64,000 nt of DNA from Sedimentisphaera salicampi (GCF_002117005.1 NZ_CP021023.1:1798001-1862000); one strand, 5' to 3'; counted from the first letter of the stretch, positions 1 to 9,630 are shown. Numbers and translations are program-made. Notes: a model not told the origin generated them from the sequence alone.

Positions 1-2055
1 GCTAACCTGCTGTCCGCTGTCTTGGCATACAATCACATCGTCCCAGTCGCCGTCGCGGTTGAAATCAGCCCATGCATTAACGTAGGCGGATAATCCAGCA
101 GCCGCTGAAGGCACTGTTACGCGGTAATCGAATGCCGTATTCTCGCATTTCGGCATTGAGAGCGGCATACCAATGATTCCGTCGTCAGCGAAATCTTTGT
201 CAGCTGTGTTGGATACCGGGATGATATTGTTCGTAGGATCCTCATCGGAGCCGAAGTCTGCGTCCCATTCCAGCGTTACTCCCGTACCCAGATACGGGCC
301 TGAGGCAGGCCAGAAGTGTATCGGGCCGAAAGGCGGGCTGCCGTTTTGATAGGTCGTTGGGAATTTCGCAGCAACAGCAGCGGGGTAAGTGGTCATAGGG
401 GCGAACGCAGCGTTGGTATCGTCCGGAGCATCGCCCAGATCGCATTCTCCGTTGTCCGCCTCGTGCATATGCCAAGACCATCTTTCCTCAACCATATTAT
501 TGTTGTTTGTAAATCTTACCTTCTCGCGGATAATCACGAAATCGCCGGCATCAATCGGCGTTGGCTCGGGCAAATCTATATCAAAGAATACATCAAAGAA
601 GCTGTCCGGCGGCATATTCACCGGATTATTCTCGCCCACCAGCGCGCCGTCGATTAGAGCAGGCTGCCACGGAAGCTCCTGCTGAAGCGGGCTGGATGAG
701 TTGAGCTCGCCGAAAGGATAATCGCCCAGCTGATTTGCCAGCTCCTCAGGGCTGAGAACCGCCAGCTCAAGCTGCACTATCTCCACAGGAATCTCGCCCT
801 GCGAGGTATCGGGGTTGCCGTCTCCGTTACGAAGCGTGAGATAGCCGAATTCAGGCATCCCGATCGGCGGCGGGTTTATCATTCCGTCTTCCACTCTAAA
901 TCCCAAAAGCGGGGTAAACCCGTCGTTTGGCAAATTAGGTTCGGCAATATCGCCCACCGGCTCTCCGTCCTTCGTCCACCAGCCCTTCACTTCCAAAATC
1001 ACATTGCTGTTTATAACCTCCAGCTCGAAGCCCAGATGTATTACCGTGCAGTATGGAATAGGGTCTTCTACCGGGTTAGACCAGTCCATCTCCACCTGAT
1101 AATACCCGTCGCCCAGCGGGGTTATGCTGTAATCGAAAGACATAAACATATCATCAATATGCGAGAGAAGAATCGGCGGGGCGGGAACATCCGGATTGAA
1201 GGGATTGTAAGACTCCACTACAAACTCCATATGATAGTCGTTCGGCCAGAGATCGGGGTTTTCGATATCCTGATGGATCTCGGGATTGAAGCCCACTGTC
1301 ATCCCCTCTGGGTTATCGCTCGGCCTAACAATAAGGTCGTACCAGTAGTTCCAAGGCTTTGGAACAGTCTGTCCTGGAGGCGGCACTGGAGCTGCCCCGC
1401 CTACCCAAGCGGCATTCTCGTCCACGATGAAATCAATCACCTTTGTGATGTCGAATGCGGGGTTGTTCATAAAGCCTGAGGCTGAAGGCGTCGTCGCGCC
1501 TATACCGGTCATCCAGGCGTTGATCGTAATCGTTGTGGGCGTGTTCCAAGGGATACCGCCCGGCCCGCAGACCCAGTGCCATGAACGAATCGCCCCGTTC
1601 ATATCACGTATCCCGAAAGACACGGTGTTTACCTGACTTCCGGTCGGGCCGTACTGCGGCGGGACAACGGTAATCTGAATCACCGCTCCGCTCAAGTCCG
1701 GATCCACTCCGTACTCATACACCCACGCGCTGGCATAGTCGCCGTCGGACTGGCCGTCTTCGCCCCAAGCCATCACAAGCCCGGGCTGTTCGTCCATATC
1801 TCCGGCGTTCTCTGCAACATAAAGCTCAGGCGGGAGAAACTGAGTATCAACAGGATAGGGCACTCCGCCAGGGCCTAGAAACTGCTGCCACTGGTTCATA
1901 TAACCATCCCACTCTGAAGGGGTGAGGCCGCGAATAAAACCCGCATCCAGAGCCTCCTGCCAATCGGCAGCACCCTGCTTCGAGAAATACGGCTCCGCAC
2001 AGATAATCCCCGGGATAAGCAGGATCAGAATTGAGGAAAATAATAACTTCTTCAT
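1..2055 (-). CDS. Secreted GEVED-like domain protein (C-terminus beyond window)
   Basis: The frame is open from ATG at 2055 down to base 1 (685 codons) with no stop, so the C-terminus lies outside. The start is set by an AGGAGG ribosome site 7-8 nt upstream and a clear signal peptide (MKKLLFSSILILLIPGIICA). The middle part is a beta-rich, Pro/Gly/Asp-rich exoprotein with no motif I can name. From about residue 537 it carries CDLGDAPDD, then DFGSDEDP, DFADDGI and WADFNRDGDWDD, the pattern of the GEVED domain found in planctomycete and Bacteroidetes exported proteins. The role is unknown; a surface or secreted structural or binding function is likely. It is divergent from dnaE. Confidence 0.75.
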   Translation of the reverse strand, partial: MKKLLFSSILILLIPGIICAEPYFSKQGAADWQEALDAGFIRGLTPSEWDGYMNQWQQFLGPGGVPYPVDTQFLPPELYVAENAGDMDEQPGLVMAWGEDGQSDGDYASAWVYEYGVDPDLSGAVIQITVVPPQYGPTGSQVNTVSFGIRDMNGAIRSWHWVCGPGGIPWNTPTTITINAWMTGIGATTPSASGFMNNPAFDITKVIDFIVDENAAWVGGAAPVPPPGQTVPKPWNYWYDLIVRPSDNPEGMTVGFNPEIHQDIENPDLWPNDYHMEFVVESYNPFNPDVPAPPILLSHIDDMFMSFDYSITPLGDGYYQVEMDWSNPVEDPIPYCTVIHLGFELEVINSNVILEVKGWWTKDGEPVGDIAEPNLPNDGFTPLLGFRVEDGMINPPPIGMPEFGYLTLRNGDGNPDTSQGEIPVEIVQLELAVLSPEELANQLGDYPFGELNSSSPLQQELPWQPALIDGALVGENNPVNMPPDSFFDVFFDIDLPEPTPIDAGDFVIIREKVRFTNNNNMVEERWSWHMHEADNGECDLGDAPDDTNAAFAPMTTYPAAVAAKFPTTYQNGSPPFGPIHFWPASGPYLGTGVTLEWDADFGSDEDPTNNIIPVSNTADKDFADDGIIGMPLSMPKCENTAFDYRVTVPSAAAGLSAYVNAWADFNRDGDWDDVIVCQDSGQQVS

Positions 2056-2437
2056 TTTTTGCCTCCTTTAGCAAAATACAATATTACACCTACATCAATA
2101 CACAGATGAAAAATCGAAGCTCTTAATTCAGCTTAGAAAATTTAATCGTACTTTTCAAATTAAATATTCAAATACCTTGAAAAAAACGTGTTTCAGGGAT
2201 AAAAAAAACTTGGGCAAGTAATTTTACTGCACAAGGTTAAGCCTGCGCTGAAATGAAGAAAAAGTTAAGCTATAAGTAAAAAAGGCAGATGCCTACCATA
2301 ACGAGCCACATTCCCCCGCAGGGAAACCTCTTTTACATTTCAATTCTCGGCTTGCTAAGCGAAGCGGTATAGATAAAATCTTGGGCATAAATTTTCGTGT
2401 TTATTATCATTCGCAATATATTATTTATGGTTATAAA
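2056..2437. other. Divergent intergenic region upstream of dnaE
   Basis: About 380 bases between the secreted protein (minus) and dnaE (plus). It is AT-rich, with several poly-A/T runs, and must hold the two divergent promoters. I see no RNA gene, repeat or strong inverted repeat. An in-frame ATG at 2381 would extend DnaE by 19 residues that are not family-like. Confidence 0.4.
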
Positions 2438-5400
2438 ATGTCTAATCAAGGTTTTGCGCATCTTCATCTTCACACCGAATACTCACTGCTGGACGGGGCT
2501 GTAAAGATCCCTGAGCTTCTGGGTAAATGCAATGAATACGGAATGTCTTCTGCGGCAATGACAGACCACGGAAACCTATACGGTGCGATAGATTTCTACA
2601 AGACATTCGCCGGCAGCGGTGTTAAGCCGATAATCGGCCTTGAAGCTTACTATACCCCGGGAAAAAGGCAGGAGAGAACGGGAACCCAGAGAGATTCCAA
2701 TTTTCATCTCCTCCTGCTCGCTGAAAACAACACGGGCTATCAGAATCTCATAAAGCTCACCTCCCTTTCATACACAGAAGGCCTGTACTACAAACCGAGA
2801 GTGGATGATGAGCTGCTCAGCCGATACAGCGAGGGGATAATAGCCTGCTCTGCGTGTCTTGGGGGGATAATCCCGCAATACATTATACGAGGCAGGCATG
2901 AGGATGCCGTTAAGGCGGCTGAGAATTATGCAAGAATTTTCGGCGAGAACAACTTCTTCATTGAGCTCCAGCGGCACAGCTGGGTGGATGAGGAGCCGGT
3001 AGACCCGAATCCCGAGATGATCGAGATGGCAAATAAGCTCGGGCTGGGGTTAGTGGCAACAAATGACGTGCACTTTCTCAACAAAAACGACTACGAAGCC
3101 CACGATATCCTCACATGCATCAGTACAGGAAAGATCGTGAGCGATGAAAACAGGATGCATTACCCCACCAGCGTGTATCTCAAATCGCCTGAGGAAATGA
3201 GGGAGCTTTTCAGCGATATCCCCGAGGCCTGTGATAACACGCTCAAAATTGCGGAGCGATGCAATGTTGAGATCGATCTGGAAACCCAGCACGCCCCGAA
3301 ATTTACACCGCCGGATAAAAAGACCCCGGGCGAATATCTGCGTGAGCTGGTTTACAAAGGCGCCGAAGAGCGATACAGCGAGATAACAGAAGACATTAAA
3401 AATAGAATAGAACGAGAAATCGGCGTTATAGACGGAAAAGGCTTCTCGAGCTACTTCCTTATCGTATGGGAATTCTGCAACTGGGCAGCGAAAAACGGCA
3501 TCCCCACCGGTGCAAGAGGCAGCGGTGTAGGAACTATCGTTGGCTACTGCTTAGGGCTGTGTAACGTTGACCCAATCAAATACGGCCTTCTCTTCGAGCG
3601 TTTTATGGATCCCGAGCGTAATGAGATGCCCGATATCGATATCGATATCTGTCAGGACGGCAGGCCAGCGCTTTTGAACTATGTACGCGAGAAGTACGGC
3701 GAGATTGCCCAGATAACCACATTCGGCACGATGGGGGCAAAGTGTGTGATAAGGGATGTGGGAAGGGCTCTGGATGTGCCCCTGCCTGATGTTAACAGGG
3801 TTGCCAAAATGATTCCCGAAGGGCCGAAGGTTACCCTTGAGGGGGCGCTTGAAGACGACCAAGACCTCAAAAAGGAATACGAAAACAGCCCCCAGACAAA
3901 GAAGTTGATAGACACCGGCAGAAAGCTCGAAGGGCTTTCAAGGCACGCGGGCGTGCATGCATGCGCAGTGGTGATTGCTGATGAGCCGCTGGATACAATG
4001 CTCCCGCTCTACCGTCAGAGCGGTTCGGAGGATCTGATAACCCAGTTTGAAGGGTCCCATGTGGAGGATGTGGGGCTTTTGAAGATGGATTTTCTCGGCC
4101 TCAGGACGCTGAGTATCATCGAATCCACGAAGCGAAAGGTTAAGCGGATTCACGGCGTGGATATTGATATCGAAGCCGTTGACACAAAAGACCAAGAGGT
4201 GTTAGGCGGGATATTCGGCGCTGGGAAAACCAAGGGTGTGTTTCAGTTTGAATCTGCCGGTATGGTTAGGCTGCTCAAAGACCTCAAGCCAGACCGCCTT
4301 GAAGACCTGATCGCCGCAAACGCCCTGTACCGCCCGGGGCCGATGGATCTTATCGATGATTTCATTGCAAGAAAGCACGGAGCGAAATGGGAGGTGCCCC
4401 ATCCAGTGATGAAGGAGGTTCTTGAAGAAACCTTCGGGATTATGGTGTATCAGGAGCAGGTGATGCAGATTTGCCACCGGCTCGGCGGAATCAAGCTTCG
4501 TGAGGCATACAAACTCATTAAGGCGATAAGCAAGAAGAAGGAAGAGGTGATCGCTGATAAGAAGCAGCATTTTATCGATGGCTGCGTTGATAACGGCCTC
4601 GAAAAACAGCAGGCAGAGGATATCTTCAGCCTTATCAACAAGTTCGCCGGATACGGATTCAACAAAAGCCATTCCTCGCGTTATGCATTTGTTGCTTTCC
4701 AGACAGCCTACCTCAAGCAGTACTGGCCTGTGGAGTTTATGGCCTCCCTGCTCACCTACGAAAAGGGCGATCAGACAAAGGCCAAGGAATACTTCAAAGA
4801 GTGCAAGGCTATGGGGATTGATATCCTCCCGCCGGATATAAACGAAAGCTTTGTGGATTTCAAGGCTGCATACGATTCAGAAGAAGACAGAAAGAATAAG
4901 CATGGCAAGATTCGCTTCGGCCTAGGGGCAATAAAGGGTCTTGGAGAGAAGGCAATAGAAAAAATTATACAGGCAAGAGAAGAATGCGGAGGCTTTACAG
5001 GCCTGTATCATTTCTGCGAAAATGTTGATTTAAGAGCCGTTACAAAGCAGTCTATCGAGGCTCTTGTGAAAGCCGGCGCTTTCGACCGGCTCGGAGCAAG
5101 CAGGGCGCAGTTTTACGAAGCGGTGGAGCCTGCCGTTCGTGCAGGGCAGACTGCTCAGGCCGATAAGCTCAGCGGACAGGGGAATCTGTTTGCCGCTTTC
5201 GGAGAAGAACAGAGCGGACAGGAAGCTCAGGCAAACAGCCTGCCGGACGTTCCGGCCTGGCCTCCGGCTCTTATGCTCAGCTACGAAAAAGACCTGCTCG
5301 GGATATTCGTAACATCAAACCCGCTCAGCAGGCAGGGCGATACAATCACCGCCTACTCCACTGCCCACAGCGATGAAATCCCAAAAATGGCAGACGGAGC

Positions 5401-5914
5401 TGATATCGTTATCGGCGGGATGATTACCGATACAAAAGTCTTCACCACAAAATCAGGCAAAAATGCAGGCAGGAAGATGTGTATCGTGAGCTTTGAAGAC
5501 CTCAACGGGGAATGCGAGATTGTCCTTTTTCCCGATCAGTTCGCAGAATTCTCGCATCTGATAGAGCAGGATAAGATTATATTCGTTCAGGGGAAGGTTG
5601 ATAAATCCCGCGATAACCCCCAGATCATCGCAAAGAGGATTATCCTCCCTGAGCTGGTTATGAATCAGTTCTCAACGAACGTGTTTATAAAATGGGAAAG
5701 CTCTTATGAAGAGGCGAAGGTTGAGAAGCTCAAGCGGGTTATCACAGAATACAGCGGCAAATCGCCTGTTTTCCTTGAAATTAAGACCGAAGACGGAAGC
5801 ATTGTTACTGTCCAGTTCGACGGGAAATTCTCCGTTACTCCAGACCAAAATTTCAGAGGGCAGGTAAGAAGTATCGCAGGAGACAGCGCACTCGAGCTGA
5901 GAAGAAGCAGATAG
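2438..5914 (+). CDS. dnaE: DNA polymerase III subunit alpha
   Basis: This is the replicative DNA polymerase catalytic subunit, 1158 residues from the preferred ATG at 2438; the protein then begins MSNQGFAHLHLHTEYSLLDG, the normal DnaE PHP-domain opening. Domains in order: PHP (about 1-270), then palm/thumb/fingers with catalytic aspartates in MPDIDIDICQDGR and the block ARGSGVGTIVGYCLGL, then VYQEQVMQICHRLGG and FNKSHSSRYAFVAFQTAYLK, a helix-hairpin-helix region, and a C-terminal OB fold (MITDTKVFTTKSGKNAGRKM). Length and order match DnaE1-type enzymes. No strong Shine-Dalgarno precedes the start. It stands alone; the next genes are a toxin-antitoxin pair. Confidence 0.97.
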   Translation: MSNQGFAHLHLHTEYSLLDGAVKIPELLGKCNEYGMSSAAMTDHGNLYGAIDFYKTFAGSGVKPIIGLEAYYTPGKRQERTGTQRDSNFHLLLLAENNTGYQNLIKLTSLSYTEGLYYKPRVDDELLSRYSEGIIACSACLGGIIPQYIIRGRHEDAVKAAENYARIFGENNFFIELQRHSWVDEEPVDPNPEMIEMANKLGLGLVATNDVHFLNKNDYEAHDILTCISTGKIVSDENRMHYPTSVYLKSPEEMRELFSDIPEACDNTLKIAERCNVEIDLETQHAPKFTPPDKKTPGEYLRELVYKGAEERYSEITEDIKNRIEREIGVIDGKGFSSYFLIVWEFCNWAAKNGIPTGARGSGVGTIVGYCLGLCNVDPIKYGLLFERFMDPERNEMPDIDIDICQDGRPALLNYVREKYGEIAQITTFGTMGAKCVIRDVGRALDVPLPDVNRVAKMIPEGPKVTLEGALEDDQDLKKEYENSPQTKKLIDTGRKLEGLSRHAGVHACAVVIADEPLDTMLPLYRQSGSEDLITQFEGSHVEDVGLLKMDFLGLRTLSIIESTKRKVKRIHGVDIDIEAVDTKDQEVLGGIFGAGKTKGVFQFESAGMVRLLKDLKPDRLEDLIAANALYRPGPMDLIDDFIARKHGAKWEVPHPVMKEVLEETFGIMVYQEQVMQICHRLGGIKLREAYKLIKAISKKKEEVIADKKQHFIDGCVDNGLEKQQAEDIFSLINKFAGYGFNKSHSSRYAFVAFQTAYLKQYWPVEFMASLLTYEKGDQTKAKEYFKECKAMGIDILPPDINESFVDFKAAYDSEEDRKNKHGKIRFGLGAIKGLGEKAIEKIIQAREECGGFTGLYHFCENVDLRAVTKQSIEALVKAGAFDRLGASRAQFYEAVEPAVRAGQTAQADKLSGQGNLFAAFGEEQSGQEAQANSLPDVPAWPPALMLSYEKDLLGIFVTSNPLSRQGDTITAYSTAHSDEIPKMADGADIVIGGMITDTKVFTTKSGKNAGRKMCIVSFEDLNGECEIVLFPDQFAEFSHLIEQDKIIFVQGKVDKSRDNPQIIAKRIILPELVMNQFSTNVFIKWESSYEEAKVEKLKRVITEYSGKSPVFLEIKTEDGSIVTVQFDGKFSVTPDQNFRGQVRSIAGDSALELRRSR

Positions 5915-5991
5915 CAAAACTGCCCTTACTTCCGAATTTAACATTCGGTGTTTGGTATTAGTTTTGAAAATTGTTATACTCATAAACTGAA

Positions 5992-6291
5992 ATGAATGCC
6001 AAAATTGAAATACCATATAAACGAATAGCAGAGTTCTGCAAAGAAAACCGAATCAAAAAACTTGCTCTGTTCGGCTCTGTGCTCAGGGACGATTTCTCAA
6101 ATTCAAGCGATATTGATATCCTTGCAGAATTTGAGCAGGGAGCCCGTGTAGGGTTGGATTTTTTCAGAATTCAAAATGAGCTTTCAGAAATTTTCGGCAG
6201 AAAAGTTGACCTGAACACAAAGGCCTTTCTCAGCAAGAATTTCAGGGAGCAGGTGATAAACAATTCCGAGGTTATTTATGGAGCAGCATAA
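5992..6291 (+). CDS. mntA: MntA-like nucleotidyltransferase antitoxin
   Basis: A 99-residue minimal nucleotidyltransferase. It has the exact GSx10DxD signature (GSVLRDDFSNSSDID, about residues 28-42) followed by a conserved acidic strand (ILAEF). In characterised HepT/MntA (type VII) systems this protein AMPylates the HEPN toxin near its active site and so neutralises it. It overlaps the next gene by 14 nt, so the pair is translationally coupled, antitoxin first. The assignment rests on motif and gene order; the family is well known. Confidence 0.9.
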   Translation: MNAKIEIPYKRIAEFCKENRIKKLALFGSVLRDDFSNSSDIDILAEFEQGARVGLDFFRIQNELSEIFGRKVDLNTKAFLSKNFREQVINNSEVIYGAA

Positions 6292-6625
6292 AGACCAGAT
6301 GCGTTTAAAGCATATGCTTGAAAGCTGCAAAGAAGCAGAAAATTTGGCAAGTAATAAAAACAGGGAAGATATATTCAAGGAAAGAATACTCGAGCTTGCT
6401 TTAACAAGATTGGTCGAAATTATTGGGGAAGCAGCAACCAAAATTTCTGAAAACACAAAAATGAAATACTCTAAAATCCAATGGAAAGAAATAATAGGTT
6501 TACGAAATCGTTTGTTTCATGGATATGATTCTGTAGACTTGGATATACTATGGGATATAATAGAGTTTGACTTGCCAGTTTTAGTAAAAGAACTGCAAAA
6601 AATCATTCCTGATAATCAAGCTTAA
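6278..6625 (+). CDS. hepT: HepT-like HEPN-domain RNase toxin
   Basis: A 115-residue all-helical HEPN (DUF86/HepT) protein. The catalytic Rx4HxY motif is visible as RNRLFHGY at about residues 77-84, together with the conserved upstream helix LTRLVEIIGEAATKIS. In the family this motif forms the RNase site, with tRNA as a known target. It overlaps the MntA-like gene, forming an intact two-gene toxin-antitoxin module. It has lower GC than the flanking dnaE, consistent with horizontal acquisition (an inference). Confidence 0.9.
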   Translation: MEQHKDQMRLKHMLESCKEAENLASNKNREDIFKERILELALTRLVEIIGEAATKISENTKMKYSKIQWKEIIGLRNRLFHGYDSVDLDILWDIIEFDLPVLVKELQKIIPDNQA

Positions 6626-6666
6626 CACTGAACAATTTGAAAATACTCTTCTTATAGGTTGGATGG

Positions 6667-7665
6667 ATGAAAAAAACAATTTCTAATATCGCAAGGATAA
6701 TAATAGGCGTTGGTGCTGTAGTTTTGCTGCTAAGCACTCAGGACATATCGGAATTAGCAGCGTCTTTCTCAAAGATCAAGCCCTTGATGTTTTTTGCTGC
6801 AGTAGCGCTTTTCTTAATCGCTCAGTCGATGGTAGGGATAAGGTGGAAATATCTGCTGAGTCTTATAAACATAAAGGTTTCCAGCCTCGCAGCGGTAAAG
6901 CTGACATACGTAGGTTTTTTCTACAACAACGTAATGCTCAGCTTTGTGGGCGGGGATGTACTTCGTGCTTGGTATATCACCCATCATACCAGCCATAAGA
7001 AGATGGAGGCGGCTTTCAGCGTTATTGTTGACCGCTTTTGCGGGCTTGCATCATCGCTTTTGCTCGCAGGCATCGGCCTGCTTTATTCATACAAGCTCCT
7101 ATCTTCCGCAGATGATTCCTCAAAAGAGATTCGCGGCCTTGAAACGATCCTCCTCGCAGGGGCTTCTGCGCTTGTTCTTGCAGTTGCGGTATTTTTCCTA
7201 ATTAGAAAAACCGCCTTTATGCAGAAGCTTTGGGCTAAGATCCGTCATAAGGTTCTGCGTCTTCTCGAGGCGGTTAAGGTGTATGCAGGAAGCCCGTTTA
7301 AGATGTTTCTTGCCATTGTTTTCACGCTTCTGATTCAGCTTTGCAGCATTTCAGGGTTTTACCTTGTGTGCAGCTCCGCAGGGATCGAGGCAGACTTCCG
7401 CTACTACGCTGCCTTTTTCCCCCTCTGCTGGATGATTGGCTCGCTTCCGATAAGCCCTGGTGGGCTGGGAGTTCTGGAGGTCGGGATTTCCGCCGCCTTC
7501 TCACTTCTGCCTGAGGTGAGCCCTGAGCAGGCCGTTACAATAGCCCTTTGCCAGCGTCTTGTGCTTCTTGTGGGCTCTCTGCCAGGGCTTGCGATCCATC
7601 TTTCAGGCCTTCATATGCCCGCAGAAGCGGCTGAAGAGCTCAAAAACGAGGATATTCCGATTTGA
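6667..7665 (+). CDS. Lysylphosphatidylglycerol synthase-like (UPF0104) membrane protein
   Basis: A 332-residue polytopic inner-membrane protein with about eight hydrophobic segments, matching the flippase/LPG-synthase transmembrane family: early FYNNVMLSFVGGDVLRAWY, AAFSVIVDRFCGL, and late WMIGSLPISPGGLGVLEVG. This family includes the membrane half of MprF and stand-alone proteins thought to move lipids or glycolipids. There is no aminoacyl-transferase domain, so lysyl-PG synthesis itself is not indicated. Start ATG at 6667 follows a GG-rich stretch. Substrate unknown. Confidence 0.85.
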   Translation: MKKTISNIARIIIGVGAVVLLLSTQDISELAASFSKIKPLMFFAAVALFLIAQSMVGIRWKYLLSLINIKVSSLAAVKLTYVGFFYNNVMLSFVGGDVLRAWYITHHTSHKKMEAAFSVIVDRFCGLASSLLLAGIGLLYSYKLLSSADDSSKEIRGLETILLAGASALVLAVAVFFLIRKTAFMQKLWAKIRHKVLRLLEAVKVYAGSPFKMFLAIVFTLLIQLCSISGFYLVCSSAGIEADFRYYAAFFPLCWMIGSLPISPGGLGVLEVGISAAFSLLPEVSPEQAVTIALCQRLVLLVGSLPGLAIHLSGLHMPAEAAEELKNEDIPI

Positions 7666-7767
7666 AACGGTTTTTTGTTTTGACAATCCTCCGTTTTTCA
7701 CTAAAGTTTCTGCAACAGTCATAATTAAATAATAAACAGTTAACATTTTAAGACCAAGGAGTTGGCA

Positions 7768-7935
7768 ATGCAGGAATTTGATACTCTAAAGAATCTTGTT
7801 GAAGAAGCTGAAATGGATTTACAGAAAGCTCAAAGCGGAAATAAAGCCGCTGGTACCAGAGTGCGCAAGAAAATGCAGGACATTAAAGCAGCAGCCCAGA
7901 CTATAAGGGCAAAAGTTCTTGAAATGCGCGACTGA
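7768..7935 (+). CDS. Histone H1-like (Hc1-type) protein
   Basis: A 55-residue, Lys/Arg-rich, fully helical protein with a strong AGGAG site 8 nt before ATG. The stretch GNKAAGTRVRKKMQDIK followed by AAAQTIRAKVLE is the hallmark of the bacterial Hc1/histone H1-like family, known as DNA-compacting in Chlamydia and found as short versions in Bacteroidetes and planctomycetes. It lacks the long basic C-terminal tail of chlamydial Hc1. A 24-nt gap to the FabZ-like gene suggests co-transcription. Likely a nucleoid-associated protein. Confidence 0.85.
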   Translation: MQEFDTLKNLVEEAEMDLQKAQSGNKAAGTRVRKKMQDIKAAAQTIRAKVLEMRD

Positions 7936-7959
7936 TATCTGAAATTTGGGAATACTCGG

Positions 7960-8433
7960 ATGCCTCCTAAACTACTTTTCGACATAGATAACATTGATCT
8001 GAGCCGAGTGCTCTTTGATAAAACTGAAATACTAAAATACAACCCGCAGAATTATGAAATGCAGCAGCTTGATGGTATCATCTGGTATGACGATGAAAAC
8101 CATTACAGTGTTGGCTACAAAGACGTAACGGACCAGGAATTCTGGGTGCGCGGGCATATTCCGGGCAGGCCGATTATGCCCGGTGTGATTATGGTTGAAG
8201 CGGCAGCTCAGCTTTCGAGCCTCTATATGAAGAAGATTTACGGTCTTAAAGGCTTTATCGGCTTTGCGGGGATTGAATCGGCGAATTTCAGGGGTACGGT
8301 AGTACCCGGAGACAGGCTTATTATGCTCTGCCATATATATAAGATGCGGAGCAGAAAATACACTGCAAAGGTGCAGGGTCTCGTTGAAGGCACGATGGTT
8401 TTTGCCTGCGAGATTTCCGGAATGAACGTTTAG
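7960..8433 (+). CDS. fabZ: FabZ-like 3-hydroxyacyl-ACP dehydratase
   Basis: A 157-residue hot-dog-fold protein. The catalytic signature is HIPGRPIMPGVIMVEAAAQ, with the active His in the first position and the active Glu in VEAAAQ (about residues 69-86), as in FabZ. It dehydrates (3R)-hydroxyacyl-ACP in fatty acid or lipid A precursor synthesis. The N-terminal 30 residues are longer than in typical FabZ. It follows the histone-like gene closely and is followed by a strong terminator, so it is probably the last gene of its unit. Confidence 0.88.
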   Translation: MPPKLLFDIDNIDLSRVLFDKTEILKYNPQNYEMQQLDGIIWYDDENHYSVGYKDVTDQEFWVRGHIPGRPIMPGVIMVEAAAQLSSLYMKKIYGLKGFIGFAGIESANFRGTVVPGDRLIMLCHIYKMRSRKYTAKVQGLVEGTMVFACEISGMNV

Positions 8434-8450
8434 GTGGTAAAGTATTCCGA

Positions 8451-8490
8451 AAAGCCGTAAATTGCCCCAAGGCGGTTTACGGCTTTTTTT
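8451..8490 (+). terminator. Rho-independent terminator after fabZ
   Basis: Perfect 11-bp stem AAAGCCGTAAA (8451-8461) / TTTACGGCTTT (8476-8486) with a 14-nt loop, ending in a run of T. It sits 18 nt after the FabZ stop and closes that unit before aroB. Confidence 0.9.
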
Positions 8491-8511
8491 CATTTTGTCT
8501 GATCGACATTT

Positions 8512-9630
8512 TTGCAGGGCAGTTTTTTGGAAGATTTAATAAAGCTCAGTGTAAAAACCAAACCTTCCGAGGCGGGGGAATACCCTGTTGTTATCGGCAG
8601 CGGAATACTCTCTAATCAGCTTTTAGCCCGTTTCGCCGCAGGACGAAGGAATTTTATCGTTACAGATGAAAACGTTCATTCTGCGGGGCTGGATTCAGCT
8701 TTCCAGCAGGAGGCTGGTTTTTTTGTAATCTCTCCCGCTGGCGAGAAAAGCAAAAACATAACCACCGTGATAGAGATTGTGGAGGCTATGGAAGCTTCCG
8801 GTATGGGGCGAGATTCAGTTATCACCGGGCTCGGCGGGGGAACTGTGGGCGATATGGCAGGCTTCGCTGCTGCAATCTTCAAAAGAGGCGTGCCTGTATT
8901 GCACATCCCCACCACCACTGTTGCTCAGGCAGATTCGAGCATCGGCGGAAAAACGGGAGTTGATTCCTCTATCAGCAAAAACGCATTCGGCGCATTTCAC
9001 CACCCAGCCGCTGTAATCATAGACACCCACACCCTCAAAACGCTCCCCGAAAGGGAGTATTTCTCTGGGCTCGCTGAATCTGTTAAGCATGCGATGATTA
9101 TGGACAGCGATTATTTCGGCTTCTTAGAGGCAAGCATCTCGGAATTGAGAGAGCGGGAGGACGATGTCTTATCCCAGCTCGCTGAGAAGAACTGCAAGAT
9201 AAAGGCAAAGATAGTCGAAGAAGACCCGTGCGAGAAAAACCAGCGGCGAATCCTAAACTACGGCCATACCATCGGGCATGCTGTGGAAACACTCAGCGGA
9301 TACAAGCTCCTGCACGGAGAATGCGTTTCGATAGGGATAATCGCAGCGGGGCTTATAGAAATTGAGCTCGGCTCGGGCTCGAAAAAACGGGTCGAAAAAA
9401 CAGAAAATCTGCTCAAAGAGCTTTCTCTGCCCGTTAGGATACCAGAATACATCAGCACTGAACAGATCCTCAGCCTGATAAAACACGATAAAAAAGCCGT
9501 TGACGGCTGGCCCAGATTCGCCCTGATTGAGGATATCGGAAAGGCCTTAACAAAAGGCGGGCAGTGGGCGCATCCGGTGGATGCAGAAATTGTTGAATCT
9601 GCGGTTAATAAGCTCAAACAGAAACCGTAA
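8512..9630 (+). CDS. aroB: 3-dehydroquinate synthase
   Basis: Second step of the shikimate pathway: DAHP to 3-dehydroquinate, NAD and divalent metal dependent. The NAD-binding loop GLGGGTVGDMAGF and TTTVAQADSSIGGKTGVD are textbook AroB. Metal ligands are visible in ESVKHAMIMD, NYGHTIGHAVE and LLHGECVSIGI. Length about 370 residues is normal. No ATG is available at the start: the frame opens with TTG at 8512 or TTG at 8527, and the second has a weak AGGG 7 nt upstream, so the true start may be 8527. It lies just after a terminator, so it should have its own promoter or depend on read-through. Confidence 0.95.
   Translation: MQGSFLEDLIKLSVKTKPSEAGEYPVVIGSGILSNQLLARFAAGRRNFIVTDENVHSAGLDSAFQQEAGFFVISPAGEKSKNITTVIEIVEAMEASGMGRDSVITGLGGGTVGDMAGFAAAIFKRGVPVLHIPTTTVAQADSSIGGKTGVDSSISKNAFGAFHHPAAVIIDTHTLKTLPEREYFSGLAESVKHAMIMDSDYFGFLEASISELREREDDVLSQLAEKNCKIKAKIVEEDPCEKNQRRILNYGHTIGHAVETLSGYKLLHGECVSIGIIAAGLIEIELGSGSKKRVEKTENLLKELSLPVRIPEYISTEQILSLIKHDKKAVDGWPRFALIEDIGKALTKGGQWAHPVDAEIVESAVNKLKQKP

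Noticed and set aside
4202-4672. Long minus-strand frames inside dnaE
   Set aside because: Shadows of a strongly conserved coding gene; no independent signals.
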